Source: Mesostigma viride (taxonomy: Eukaryota; Streptophyta; Mesostigmatophyceae; Mesostigmatales; Mesostigmataceae). From it: a DNA stretch of 60,000 bases. Location: the NCBI GenBank assembly GCA_009746045.1, contig RPFO01000090.1, positions 508,887 through 568,886 of the forward strand. The letters are read 5' to 3'. The notes under the pieces were generated by a model that was not told where the DNA came from, searched no databases, and worked only from the letters and a program-made list of their open reading frames with translations. Positions 1 through 19,184 of the stretch are shown one piece after another; positions within the stretch are counted from its first letter, which is position 1; every line of letters begins with the position of its first letter. The position numbers were made by a program, and so were the translations under genes.

Positions 1-1640
1 TCGCTTTGCAAGACGATGCCGCATCTGGTGGTTGGGTTCCCAACCTGCCGGGCCCTGCCCTGCCGGAGTTAAGGGGTGAACTACTTGTCCCCGGTCGTTC
101 CTGCCAACAGAGTTCATGGTCGCACAGCCAGCAGGTGACAGGCCGTGGCATGGGACACATCCGCCCCTTCCTCTCCGGCCCCACCCCCTTCCTCCGTTAT
201 CTATATTATTTATTTAATTTCCAAACCTCTCTTGAAACTCTGTGGAACGCCTCTGTTCCTCCCACCCAGCCCTGGGCTCTCCCTTATCGCCCACACCAAG
301 GAACAGGACATGGCGATTTTGGTAAATGGTCGTACGTGATCAACCCCTCCCGAGCTTGCCTGACACAGGGCTTGGTCACGTAGTTGCTAGTCATGTGGGC
401 CCGCAAACCCCAGCCCTGACTTGTGCCACTTCAGCCCCACATGTGCCGCCATGTGGGGGTCCGGCAGGGGTCCAGTTAGCTAGCGGGTTCCAGCGTGCAA
501 GACAAAGGCATCCGATACCTGTCATTGGTGCGGATGAAAGGACTATAGGAGATGCGGATAGAATGCAGCGAGTGACCGTGTAGTACAGATGAGCTACCTC
601 GAGGTGGTGCTTGCAGCGCGTGACTGCTGACCCCGGTGATGCTCTCAGCGAACGCTAGGCTCACCCGACATTGTCAGCATCCTTGCTCACCCGACATTGG
701 GAGCATCCATGCTCGGCCCAATGACAATGTCAATGCTGATCCAATTGCAAATGCCCATGCTTCGCCTGCCTCCACACCCTGCGACGCCACTCCACTGATA
801 ACTCTGCGGGGCCATGCACGTGCACTAGCAGCAATATGGGCTTGGCGGCGTGCCCTAAGGCGGCTCGGCAGCCGCATGGTCATCGCATGGACAAGGGCTA
901 CCATGTCAAGAATTGGGAGAACACTAACTGCAGCCTCCAGCGCCCTTTACTGGATCGTGTGGGTGTGCAACTGGGTATTCCACCAGGTGAGGCATCCTTG
1001 GGCGCGAGTTGGCCACCATCGTGTCCGCAAGCAAGGGACCTCTCCCCACTCCCAAAACACACGAGCGTCGTGAGAGGGCGCGTGCCACCCGTGTTTGTGG
1101 CTCGACGCAGGGCTGCATCGTTTGAGCCGCTCATGCACGCTCATGGCGACCTCGCTGTCTCATGCCACGTGCGCAATGAGGCGCCGCCACCACAAGGCAT
1201 TTGCGCCACGATGGTGCGCATCACGTGAGTACGTCATCTGTTACTGCGCCACCGGTGCAAGCGCCACTGCACATGGACGCTACTGCCCATCCCCCCTTCC
1301 TACTGCGCCGCCTGCGCAAACAGCTTCCGCGCCCGCCCACATGTGCCCCTGCGCCACCTGCACAGAAGTTTGTGTGGTCTCACGAGCGCTACGGAGAGGG
1401 CGGCCTGCGCCATCCCCTCACGCTTGTCCATCGTGGCGGCCATTGGTACTGTCGCGCATCGCGCATCCCCGTGCTGCTTGCCACATGCACAACCAGGGGC
1501 AATATTGTCCTACTTGCCACATGCACAACCAGGGGTAATATTGCACACTGGTGCGACCGCGCCCCATGCACCTTCCTACCTAGTGCGTCGCCTGCGCACA
1601 GGTTTCTGCGTGCGCCCACTGGTGCAGAATTGGTGGTAGG
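1..1640. other. No gene recognised upstream of the PTP 3' end
   Basis: Several open frames of 60-175 residues cross this stretch on both strands, but none shows a family motif, a plausible splice structure or consistent composition, so I treat them as chance. Small tandem duplications are visible: a 15-base unit starting GCTCACCCGACATTG occurs twice near 660-700, and a unit of about 38 bases containing CACATGCACAACCAGGGG occurs twice at 1479-1545. The segment probably contains the 3' untranslated region of the PTP gene, but I find no TGTAA polyadenylation motif on the minus strand here. Confidence 0.4.
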
Positions 1641-1648
1641 TGTAGGAA

Positions 1649-2590
1649 CTAGTTGGCCACCGCCGCCATCTCCTCGAGCTCGTCCATCACTGCGCGGTGG
1701 CAGAACTCAAACTGGCCCTGCAGCGTGATTGTGCAAAATACATGTCACAGGCACGCAAGACAGAAGCCAATTACAGCCACGCAGTCGCGCACGTATCCGA
1801 GCTATCTGGACCTGCTTTCCACATCGCAGCTGCTTGGAGGCATTCCAGCTAAAATGCGTGCATTGTGGATGCGGCTATCGTCTTTCCAGCACTGCGTTTG
1901 ATGAGGCGCCCACGGTAATTGTTCACAGGGCAACGGGGAAAGGGAGGGTAGGAGTGAGTGCGCAAGATATGACAATGCGCTGGGCTTTAAGCGTACTATA
2001 TACAGGCCACTCTCAAGCGTTTCTTGGGCGTGGGATGCATAATGGGTGGAATAATCAAGACCACCAAATGACGTTGACCAAAAGTAACCGTCGTTGGGAC
2101 TGTATGCTGGATACTGACATTTCCACACTGCTATCACTACACTCATCAGTGATTCCCCTAACATAGGAGCGGGCTCATCTGGTACCAAGCCTATTCCTCA
2201 CATATCTAACATAGGAGCGGGTTCATCTGATACCAAGCCTATTCCTCACATATCTAACATAGGAGCGGGTTTATCTGATACCAAGCCTATTCCTCACATA
2301 TCTGACATAGGAGCGGGCTCTTCTGGTACCAAGCCTATTCCTCACATATCTAACATAGGAGCGGGCTTATCTGATACCAAGCCTGTTCCTCACCATATCT
2401 AACATAGGAGCGGGCTTATCTGATACCAAGCCTGTTCCTCACATATCTAACATAGGAGCGGGCTTATCTGATACCAAGACTAAAGCTATTCCTTACATAC
2501 CCTTTGGTGACGCCGCGGTTCCCCTCCGTTGTCTAGAAGACTACAAGGCCACTTATACTATAACACACATACAAGCACCTTGACAAGTTA

Positions 2591-2664
<74 letters not shown>

Positions 2665-5600
2665 CTCCCTCCCTCCCTCCCTCCCTCCCTCCCTCCCTCC
2701 CTCCCTCCCTCCTCCCTCCCTCCCTCCCTCCCTCCTCCCTCCCTCCCTCCCTCCCTCCCTCCCTCCCTCCCTCCCTCCCTCCCTCCCTCCCTCCCTCCCT
2801 CCCTCTCCCTCCCTCCCTCCCTCCCTCCCTCCCTCCCTCCCTCCCTCCCTCCCTCCCTCCCTCCCTCCCTCCCTCCCTCCTCCCTCCCTCCCTCCCTCCC
2901 TCCCTCCCTCCCTCCCTCCCTCCCTCCCTCCCTCCCTCCCTCCCTCCCTCCCTCCCTCCCTCCCTCCCTCCCTCCCTCCCTCCCTCCCTCCCTCCTCCCT
3001 CCCTCCCTCCCTCCCTCCCTCCCTCCCTCCCTCCCTCCCTCCTCCCTCCCTCCCTCCCTCCCTCGCTCCCTCCCTCCCTCCCTCCCTCGCTCCCTCCCTC
3101 CCTCCCTCCCTCCTCCCTCCCTCCCTCCCTCCCTCGCTCCCTCCCTCCCTCCCTCGCTCCCTCCCTCCCTCCCTCCCTCCCTCCCTCCCTCCCTCCCTCC
3201 CTCCCTCCCTCCCTCCCTCCCTCCCTCCCTCCCTCCCTCCCTCCCTCCCTCCCTCCCTCCCTCCCTCCCTCCCTCCCTCCCTCCCTCCCTCCCTCCCTCC
3301 CTCCCTCCCTCCCTCCCTCCCTCCCTCCCTCCCTCCCTCCCTCTCTCTCAATCAGTCAGCGGTGCAGCTATTTCCACCCCAAGCACCAGCACCTGCACGA
3401 TGCAATCTTACCCATCGATTGGTATTGATGTTGTTACACCCATTAAAAACTCTTACAACGCACCTGCGCCTGCACGATGCTTACTCTTCCACCAACGCTT
3501 TTACATCCATCCATATCGGCCTTCATGTTCTTACCAGACGTTACAATCTTGTTTCCGCTATACTAGTATTCTCTAACAACCTTCCTCATCCACCGCGAGT
3601 ATCAATCTGTTCCTCCTACCCCCGATATGCATTTCTCACTACCCACACACCCGCGCATGCACGATGCCGCTATACCTATCCTCACTAATTGTTCATGTCC
3701 GTAGCAACGTGTTGCTAATTGCTCATGTCAGTCATAACGTGTTTGTTCCCCTCATATCACTGACAACTACGCACCAGCGTCTGCACGATGCCCGCGCGCT
3801 GCGAGCGAAACTCAGCGATCGTGGCCGCCAGGTTGGTCGCGCGCACGTCGCCGTGGTCCACTAGCCGCCGCAACGTGGTGTCGACGGTGATCAGCGCACC
3901 GCTGCGCCCGATGCCCGCGCTGCATCCGAACAACCAGGACAGGAATTGTGGTCATGAGTACAACCAGGATCGTTAGTGTGCAGGAGAAAAACTAGGATCG
4001 ATAGTGCGTGCACACACATGCATATAACAGATCATGCATATATCAGAACACGCGGACAAGATAACGGCAGGCTCGAGCTACCATGGTCCGGATTCTCCCG
4101 ATTTCTGGCCTGCGCTGGTTGTCTCCTTGATATAACAGATCAACAACACCCGTACAAGCTTACCTGCACAGACCACCACGGCTGTGCTTGTGACCTGCGA
4201 CAAACAGCACTGTGCGCCCGACTAGAACATACGGCACCACATGCGAACCGTTTTCGATCATGTTGCAGCCGGGCACCCACATACAGTGGACCACCACGGG
4301 TGTGCATGTGACCTAGGACAAGCAGCACCATGCGCACACCTGCAGCGGACACCTACATAGTCATACTTTATATGAAGAGTTCATAGATGATGAACTCTCA
4401 TTAAGGTCATACATAGACGCGCGGCCATGTGCACCCACCTGCAGTGGACCACAACGGGTGCGGCCGTGCCAGTGGCCTCCCTGTGCTGTGCAGCTTTCTC
4501 GTTGATGTGGCGTATGATGCCACGCACGGTGGCGGTGGATGCGGGCACCCCGTGGTCGGGCCAGTCCACCATCAGCAGGTGCTCCACGGGGCGCGTCTCC
4601 TGGGTCAGCTGGTGGGCGTTCGAGGATAGAAAGAGGAGGAGGAGGAGGAGGAGGAGGAGGAGGAGGAGGAGGAGGAGGAGGAGGAGGAGGAGGAGGAGGA
4701 GGAGGAGGAGGAGGAGGAGGAGGAGGAGGAGGAGGAGGAGGAGGAGGAGGAGGAGGAGGAGGAGGAGGAGGAGGAGGAGGAGGAAAAGGAGGGGGCGAGA
4801 GCCGACACAGATCAGGGGAGGGCAGGGGGGAGTCAGGGTGGCTGAAAGGCGTGTGCTAGGAAATCCTAAGGCCACCACTGCGGGCACCATCCTTCACTCC
4901 ACATTGCACATTGCACATCCCACATGGCACATTGTGTGTGGACTGAGAGGCAGTGCTCCGTGGCCCCCCGACAGAGGCAAGCATCTGGTTAACTAGATTA
5001 AATACGAGTAGAACTACTATTGCAATTTAAAAACGGTATCTTCAGACCCATTAACAAAGATCGCTAGCGGGTGCTTAATGGGACACAACCAGATCATAGC
5101 TCCCAAAACTATCATAATCTGAAGATGCTATATGCTATCTCTATAGACGCTATCTTTAGATACGTTAACAGCAATCAAGTGGTGGGCACCTTGTGGGACA
5201 GCGCCAGGTGGCGTCGCGCGACCCCCGGCATGGGCTCCGACTGTGCCTTGTTCTCCACCGTAAGCATGCCGTGGTCCTCCAGCGCGCCCAAGCTGGCCGG
5301 GTAGTAGGTCGCGCACTTGACCTGGTACATGCCACATGCACAGCCCGTCACCAAGTGGTTTGTGAGGGAGCCGACGCCATGAGGGGGCTGATGAGACCCG
5401 TGGGTGGGTGGCGAGGGAGACCGCCCACGCACAATGATCGTTATGTTCAAGGTAGTACGTTATTCAGGGTTGCCTATCCAGGGTTGCCCATCCAGCAGAA
5501 GAGCACCCACCCACACCGATGATTGGCGTGGCATGGAGACGTTGTCTGTTCTATTACTATTATTATTACTATTATTATTATTACTAGGCGGTTATATTAT

Positions 5601-8600
5601 TAGGCGCACTGTGAGGCTGTGCAACAGAAAGTCCCATCCACTCAACGCGATTGTTGAGTCCGTGCAGAACCAGACTTATTTCATTGCGCCGATACTAAAC
5701 CCGTCTTGACACGTTTCCAAGCAGTTGGGCGCGGTGTGAGGCGATGCCACTAGCAGTTTGACGCGGGCTCCATTCCTGCAGATACGGTCAAGGAGTGGGC
5801 GTTAATGCACGGTGCTTCCAACGGTGGGCGGATTGGGTGGGAAATGCTCCCAAACAGGCTACGGAAGGCGCTCTGTTCCTTGAGTGCAACGATGACAAAT
5901 GCCTGGGTACCAACACGGCTGCCAGCACACAGGGAGCAGGTCCTTGTACCCGACCACAGGGCTGCCTCGTGCCCATCCCCTCTGTGAAACCCCGTTGTGT
6001 CCGCATCCCGAGTTCTGCCAGGTTTGTCTTTTAAGACGAGATGAAAACCGGTGTCAAGCCTTTTGCTGCGGGGGCTGGATTTTGAAGCATGAAGCAGGTT
6101 GTTAGTAGTTCGGTAAGTGCAACTAGTTTGGCGGATCCCATGTGATGCCTTCCACATTTTATATGTCCTCCCGGTTCTCCTAAACAAACCCCCTCACAAA
6201 CACCATTTCGCTTTGCCCTATCCCACGCACTCACACATACCCTCAGCAAAACCATACCATGCACCCACGTACCGCCGTGCCCTCCACCGGCTTGGTCAGC
6301 ATGAGGATGGTGTCCACGTTGTGATCCCACACCATCTGCCAGAAGTGTGCCACCGTGTTGTCCAGGGGCCCCTGCGTGACGATGTACTGAGGCAGGCCAG
6401 GGGCCGCGCAGCTCTGCCAGCCGACGTCATGCACACACAGCCATCGCACGCACAGGCAGACAATGACACACAGCCGACGTCGCGCACACAGGCAGACAAT
6501 TCGCACACAGGTACAGATCAACGATTGTGTTATTGGACGGGCTCACACAGGCATGCACGGTTGCAAGCAATAAAGGCAATGCGAGCAGTTGAGAAACAGC
6601 TGATAAGCTCACTTCCGTGCAGCCGCAGCTTCCCAAGACAGCTCCCGATGCACCCAGTAGCACTCAAAGACATGTGGGGTGACGAGATGCCACCGAAAGG
6701 ACACTAAGGCAAATGGAAATTCCACCATGGAACGTGCTATACTCGTATACAATGGATACAGGAATACGCATGTGTAGGCAGGCAAGCAAAACTGGGCAAC
6801 AATGATCAACTATGACTAATCAGAGCTTTGACGGGGTGAACCGGCCCCTTTGACGAGAGGTCGCCCTTGCAAGGTCCAGAGTGGCATGTGCATGCCAAGC
6901 CCATAGAAAAACACGACCACCAGTCAGCCGTGTGGTCATCTGGCAGACAAATCTGCGTTATCCCACCATACAGAGCCAGCACACATGCCCTTATAAACTT
7001 GATGTTTTGTGGTGATGCGTGCAGAGCAAAGCAAGGCCAGAAATGGATCGCCTCTTTCCCCGATGCACTCCCTGGACCAGTGTTTGTGAGATTGACTGGA
7101 TGATTTCCTCTATGCCTAGCTATACAAGACTGGAACACACCCCACCGCCGGTCTCTAGTAGCCAATGCTTTTGTTGCTGTGCTTCCACACACCTGTCTAT
7201 GCCCTTACGTTTCTATTCTTTTCGTGCCCCTACGTTTCGATTCTTTTCGTGCCCTTATATTTCTATTCTTTTGTCACCTGGGAATGGCTGGCGCTCACAT
7301 CACATCTTTCGTAGCAGCACGGGCTACCCTATCACCAATAAATATACGACTACAGGGGCTTGCGGCCTGCGGGGTACCACAAAGCCATTCTTGAGTGAGG
7401 ATATACATATATATACTACTACGTATGTACTTAATATTAAATAATATAATGTTAATAAATATAGCGTCAATAACATGTATATAATATTATTACATATATA
7501 GCAGCTCGCCCTACCCTATCTCTATCTATAGAACAAATATACGCCCTGACCTCCGCCTTCTTCAAGGAGTGTTGCCGGCTCCGGGAGGACCGGCTGGACC
7601 TGGAGGGCCAGCGGGCCCCATGGTCGGCGCGGACCTGGACGTCATATTGGCGTCAGCGCTTGTCGGTGGCGCTGACTCGGGCCATGGCTGACATCATGCT
7701 CCGCCGTACGCGGGCTGATTTTGCGGTGCAGCAGGGCTATTAGGTTCCTCCCGTTAGGCGTTTCCATTGGTCTTATCGTAGTCTAGAGCTTTGACATGGC
7801 TCTGTATATAGGTTTATAGCTGGGCGTTTGCTTTGGTTTGAGTGATTTCACTCTGCTGTAAGTAATTATATATTTATAATATACGCCCTCTCACCTGCAC
7901 GTAGCTGGCATTGACGTAGTCACTCTCCCCGTTGGGAGGGTTCTGAAGCCGCACGATATTGTTGTCGTCTGGACACGGGGTGGGGGGCGGAAACAAGCAT
8001 GGGGTGTTGCATGTACGAGGTGTGTCAACACAGGGCGGTGGGGCATGCGCCCAATGCACCACCTCATTTGCTATGGGCATCTGTGGACAGCAAGACACGC
8101 GGCACTGCACAAGGCTAGCCATGTGTCCAGCGGAGAAACAAACGGCGTTGTTGAAAGCCCACAGGTAAGAGCTCCCGGATGGCACAGTTGAAAGCTCCCG
8201 CATGGTGTAGTTAGAAGCCCACGCTTTCATTGGTACAGAAACTACCTTTTGCAGGGCAACCCCTCCCATGCCTACCCAACCGAAGGTTGGGGCTGCAGAA
8301 GAAATGGTGTGGGCAATGCGAGGAAAGGGAGTTCTGCGACGAAGAGCTTTGACAATGGAGTAGAAATATGAAAATGAAATCCGACCCTTTCAGAGGAGGG
8401 TTGCCCATCCGAAACTCAAAGGTAGATATAGTGGGAGCGGGCTAGTCCACTGGCTCGACTTCATATTAATCATGGCTGGAGATATACGGACTGCTCTCCA
8501 TAGCAGAGGGAGGGAAACCAGAAAAGCAAACGGATGTCGACCGCGGCTGGGGTTTGAGAGGTTGGGAACAGGGACTGCTGCCGTTTCATCCCAGAAAGCT

Positions 8601-8991
8601 ACCAACTTTAAGAAGCGAGCAAATTCGACGCGACGCAAGAGATTGTATTCGTCAAGGCATTACGAGGTTCCTTTCCGTGTCCCGTAAGATTGCTTGGCAT
8701 CTATTCCTATACCACGTACTCCGAGAAGAAGGAATTCTCGAAAAGAAATCAATACTTACATGGTAGGACGTTGCAGTAGCGATTCCTCTTTACGTTAGTC
8801 TTCTTCATAGCCTCGTCAAATGTCGTGCCAACACCCAAGAAAATATCTCCTGAAGAGTCGCATGGCGTGGCTTTGCACAACTTGTCAAAAATCTCGCCAA
8901 AGCCTGACCTCCTCGAAGATGTGTCTCGGATAAGCCGCCGCATTGCTGTGAGAGCTTCCTGAATGTTATCCCTCGTTGTCGCCGTGGCCAT
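1649..8991 (-). CDS. Classical (tyrosine-specific) protein tyrosine phosphatase, 7 exons, about 320 aa
   Basis: Removes phosphate from phosphotyrosine in proteins, through a cysteine thiophosphate intermediate, probably in the cytosol because no signal peptide or membrane segment is visible. Exons in coding order: 8991-8760, 7968-7895, 6413-6273, 5321-5190, 4608-4439, 3919-3775, 1717-1649. They sum to 963 nt, stay in frame across all six GT-AG junctions and end in TAG. Family landmarks appear in order: the phosphotyrosine loop as NRYCNVLPY (across exons 1/2), SDYVNASYV, YIVTQGPL, KCATYYP, the WPDHGVP loop carrying the general acid Asp, the P-loop HCSAGIGRSG (split across exons 5/6), and the Q-loop region QTLGQFEF. 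The nucleophile Cys and the P-loop Arg are both present. The domain fills almost the whole protein. The start is uncertain: I chose the ATG at 8991 because it leads straight into the conserved helix, but the frame stays open to an ATG at 9192. Introns carry microsatellites and transposon fragments. Confidence 0.9.
2158..2500. repeat. Minisatellite, about 47-bp unit, seven copies
   Basis: The unit begins TAACATAGGAGCGGG, continues with CTTATCTGATACCAAGCC and ends in TATTCCTCACATATC. Seven slightly diverged head-to-tail copies lie in the last intron of the PTP gene. Confidence 0.9.
2592..3349. repeat. (CT)n followed by long (CCCT)n array
   Basis: About 70 bases of CT dinucleotide pass into roughly 690 bases of CCCT tetranucleotide, interrupted only by occasional CCT slips and five CGCT variants. 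It sits in the last PTP intron, with the purine strand being the transcribed sense strand. The long open frames through it are artefacts of the repeat. Confidence 0.97.
3380..3670 (-). repeat. Three decayed copies of the PTP exon 6 end plus 5' splice site
   Basis: Exon 6 ends GGCATCGTGCAGACGCTG followed by GTGCGTAG (around 3767-3792, minus strand). Related blocks recur in the intron at about 3655-3670, 3459-3482 and 3382-3405. Each contains GCATCGTGCA(G/T), and each is followed a few bases later by a GT donor-like site (GTGTGTGG, GTGCGTTG, GTGCTTGG). Confidence 0.7.
4043..4133 (+). repeat. 91-bp block shared with 19098-19184
   Basis: Both blocks start ACGCGGA(C/A)AAGATAACGG, share CAGGCTCGAGCTACCATGG and run through CTGCGCTGGTTGTCTC to TTGATA with only a few differences. 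This copy is in PTP intron 5. The other copy abuts the 5' truncated end of a LINE fragment, so this is a separate dispersed repeat of unknown class. Confidence 0.8.
4155..4365 (-). repeat. Three decayed copies of the PTP exon 5 end plus 5' splice site
   Basis: Exon 5 ends GTTGTGGTCCACTGCAG followed by GTGGGTGCAC (about 4430-4455). The intron holds three relatives: at 4335-4365 (CCGCTGCAG then GTGTGCGC), at 4272-4320 (GTGGTGGTCCACTGTAT then GTGGGTGC) and at 4155-4200 (GTGGTGGTCTGTGCAG then GTAAGC). The 4272-4320 copy also retains the upstream CACACCCG of the exon. Confidence 0.75.
4632..4785. repeat. (GGA)n microsatellite forming a giant (TCC)n tract before PTP exon 5
   Basis: About 50 uninterrupted GGA units on the plus strand. 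On the coding (minus) strand this is a 150-base pyrimidine tract ending about 22 bases before the 3' splice site at 4609-4610. Confidence 0.95.
5040..5094 (-). repeat. Decayed copy of the PTP exon 4 end and start of its intron
   Basis: Exon 4 ends GCTGTCCCACAAG followed by GTGCCCACCACTTGATTG and then GCTGTTAACGTATCTAAAGA (5202-5148). In the same orientation, 5094-5040 reads GTGTCCCATTAA, GCACCCGCTAGCGATC and TTTGTTAATGGGTCTGAAGA. The order and spacing match over about 50 bases. Confidence 0.65.
5547..5586. repeat. (ATT)n microsatellite
   Basis: A short run of TAT/TAC trinucleotides in PTP intron 3, followed by unremarkable sequence. Confidence 0.8.
6926..7047 (+). mobile_element. Diverged solo copy of the PAT-like element's B terminal repeat
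   Basis: Read on the minus strand, this segment starts ATCCATTTCTGGCCTTG and follows the B1/B2 repeats at 25285-25496 and 24857-25053 through CATCACCACAAAACATCAA, GGTGG(A/G)ATAAC(A/G)CAGA and CAGATG(G/A)C. It has scattered substitutions and no neighbouring A repeat or ORF. The element itself runs on the minus strand, so this copy is in the opposite (plus) orientation. It lies in PTP intron 2. It is either a solo relic or a member of a related short family. Confidence 0.75.
7555..7873 (+). mobile_element. 5'-truncated non-LTR retrotransposon (LINE) fragment in PTP intron 2
   Basis: The sequence is nearly the reverse complement of 21450-21770. It encodes the end of a reverse-transcriptase ORF (frame with LTSAFFKECCRLREDRLDLE through FAVQQGY and a TAG at 7741-7743), then a 3' untranslated stretch ending near TAAGTAATTATATATTTA. 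The abrupt start inside the ORF is the usual 5' truncation of LINE copies. Its 3' end comes within about 25 bases of the PTP exon 2 donor on the opposite strand. Confidence 0.8.
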
Positions 8992-9897
8992 CGCACGGGC
9001 CGGAATTCCCCGTGGCACGACCCCTGGTCGGGGTGGGGATCGAGGTGGAGCGATTCCGCAACAACCGAGCCAGTTATTCCTCGGCAGCGAGCCTGCTCGT
9101 AAATGACCGTTTGCTGGCGAGGCAGCAACCATGAATAGCTTGTCGGGAGTGTCCGCTGCTATGCAATGACGTGTATACCTGGACACCCGCACGCATAAAT
9201 TCGGCCATTACGGGGATTTTTACGATTGCGTGCCGTTTCGCCCGTCCGCCCCTCACGTGCCAGGTTCCAAGAGTGTTCCAAGTCGCCCAAGGAGCCTTCC
9301 ACTGAATGCCTGAAGCGAGATCAAGAGCATGCGAGACCCCGCAACGGGGGAACCCGGAGCCCCCTGCCGGCTGCCGCCGTGCCCCCTGCGACACATATTA
9401 TTTGGAGAAGTGGTCAGGCTACTGTACTGTATCAATCAACGAACGTGAGTATAGTTAGATAGCAGGTAGGCTTATGTGGAATTGTGGATGGATACTGGAT
9501 TAGGCAGATGCGACCTATGTATGTAAAAGACAGCAAAACTCATGCAAAACTGTGTACAATTGTACTTACCTCGTCGCGTCGTTCAGCCCTCTGTGCCTGA
9601 CTGCCACTTGTGTGTGTAAGGGACGCCCTTCATTGAAACAGGGCAGGTAAAATTTTGAACGTTGAAAAGATAGTGGAAAAACAATGGACAAAATATTTTA
9701 TTTTTCAGAATTTTTTCCCTAGCTTGCTTTAATGCGGGCATGCGGCACGGGGACAGGTGGCATGGAGGCCTGCGGACTACCAACGTGGTTGCATACATTG
9801 TATTTGGGCGCATGGATAATAATCATCTACCATCGGCATTCCCCGTTCAGCCCCGGTTAATTGAGGAGACAAATCGGTTTTCAGACGCATCGCTGTT
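8992..9897. promoter_or_regulatory. Divergent intergenic region between PTP and DHQ-SDH
   Basis: The two genes are transcribed away from each other from here. If the PTP start is at 9192, the shared region shrinks to about 700 bases. I see no convincing TATA box or repeated operator. An AT-rich stretch lies around 9655-9720. An upstream non-coding or transit-peptide exon for either gene could be hidden here but cannot be shown. Confidence 0.4.
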
Positions 9898-17753
<7,856 letters not shown>

Positions 17754-18150
17754 GGTGGCATGGATGAATTAGTTGCAGAGCTGGAAGAGCTATTTCCCTG
17801 AATAAGACTGCTGGCACCCCCTCTGCGATATCTATAATTGATCAGTGGATAGCAGGAAGGCAGGGGGTGCAACTTTTAATACTTGAATCTCTTTTAGATT
17901 GCAAGCAGTGAGCTATTGTGATACTAGTATGGGAACGAGTTCCCTTCACTGGGCACTCTGACTCAAGTCAGAAAGGTATTCAAGTGCCTGGAGATCAGGG
18001 GCCCCGGTCAATTGATCGGGTCAAGGCATCACGGTCTGACGAGGCAACGGGGCCTTGGTCCTGAAGAATGTGTTCAATAAAAGGTCTAACGTCCTCGTGC
18101 TCAAGCCTGAATCAGGTTGCGGACAACCCTAATTAATTTATTTATAAACA
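17754..18150 (+). other. DHQ-SDH 3' flank
   Basis: Contains the presumed 3' untranslated region. No TGTAA is seen; an AATAAA lies at 18076-18081, about 320 bases after the stop codon. No other gene is recognised. The end (TAATTAATTTATTTATAA near 18130) resembles the tail of the repeats that follow. Confidence 0.4.
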
Positions 18151-18154
18151 CGTA

Positions 18155-18640
18155 GACCGCGTTACGTCACTCACGTGAGGATTAATGCTCAATGGTGTAG
18201 ACATGGAGACGGACCAGCCCAGCCTGGCCGGCACCTCCTGACGTGGGCCGGGCCCAGTGATGTTAGACGCCGCAAGGCCCGCACCTTCAAAGAACAGCTA
18301 GTAGAGGACATGGGGGGCCTAGGCCTCTCCGTGATTTGGAAGAAGATGATGGACAAGGCCAAGTGGGCCCAGGTCATCGAGGACAACGAGCCCCCCCCAG
18401 TGGGGAAGCGCCCGCGTGTGCAATCCCGTGGGAGGCACGCCAGACAGCTCCCCTAGGGCAGCGTGCGGCTGTCTAGATAGATGTTGTAGTTAGAATGCTG
18501 TTAGATAGATGTAGTGTGTAGCTGATGTCGATAGATTAGACCGGTAGGACTGTTTGCACCCATCCATCCATCCATCGGGGTTAATGCTCCGTGACTCCCC
18601 AACGGGAGCACGAGTCTAATTAATTAATTAATTAATGAAG
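18155..18640 (+). mobile_element. Non-LTR retrotransposon 3' end with (TTAA)n tail
   Basis: Frame 18175-18456 reads LTWAGPSDVRRRKARTFKEQ through LGLSVIWKKMMDKAKWAQVI, which matches the C-terminal tail of LINE ORF2 copies elsewhere in the window (motif SVIW..M..K..W..V). It is followed by a hairpin (TGCTCCGTGACTCCCCAACG then GGAGCACGAG) and an (ATTA)n tail at 18619-18640. Only the last part of an element is present. Confidence 0.75.
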
Positions 18641-19097
18641 ACGGAGATGTAGATGGAATCTATTGAACTAACCCCTAGTTGCTGGGTGGTGGGCACCACG
18701 GCCCGAGCCATGCTGTGCTTGCCAAATCTAGTTACACGCTTTTCCCCTCAATATACCCACGCTTTTCCCCTCCGGCTTTTTGCCTTTGCACCGTGTGCAG
18801 TTCTTGGACGTTTGGAATCATGGCATGGCTAACGTGATGACTGACTAGCTAGACCTTTTCAGTGGTTTTCCATTTGCGGGTATTTCCTCGTAAATGGTGG
18901 GAGAGCGATCGCAGCAATGGTGCTCACCACTAGACACTCCCGGCCAGTTAGGCTAGAAACACACGCCCTGATCAAGCATGCTGTTTCCGGCCCCACCGTC
19001 TAGGTCATCTAGTCGCTCCACACGTAAGCCAGCCATAATTTCAATGCACAAGGATACACATTTCCATCACCATTCATCTTCATCATCCTGAACGACT
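18641..19097. other. No feature recognised
   Basis: AT-balanced sequence between two retrotransposon relics. I see no open frame with motifs and no clear repeat match. Confidence 0.4.
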
Positions 19098-19184
19098 CGA
19101 AAACGCGGAAAAGATAACGGCAGGCTCGAGCTACCATGGTCCGGATTCTCCCGATTTCTGGCCTGCGCTGGTTGTCTCTTTGAT

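Noticed and set aside
636-1538. Overlapping 130-175 residue ORFs near the left edge
   Set aside because: No domain motif, no splice-consistent partners and similar openness in opposite frames.
2158-2500. CRISPR-like array
   Set aside because: Units are contiguous and similar throughout, with no unique spacers, and the host is eukaryotic.
2529-3428. 299- and 272-residue ORFs through the CCCT array
   Set aside because: Pure tetranucleotide-repeat translations (Leu-Pro-Pro-Ser and Arg-Glu-Gly-Gly) in both strands, inside a PTP intron.
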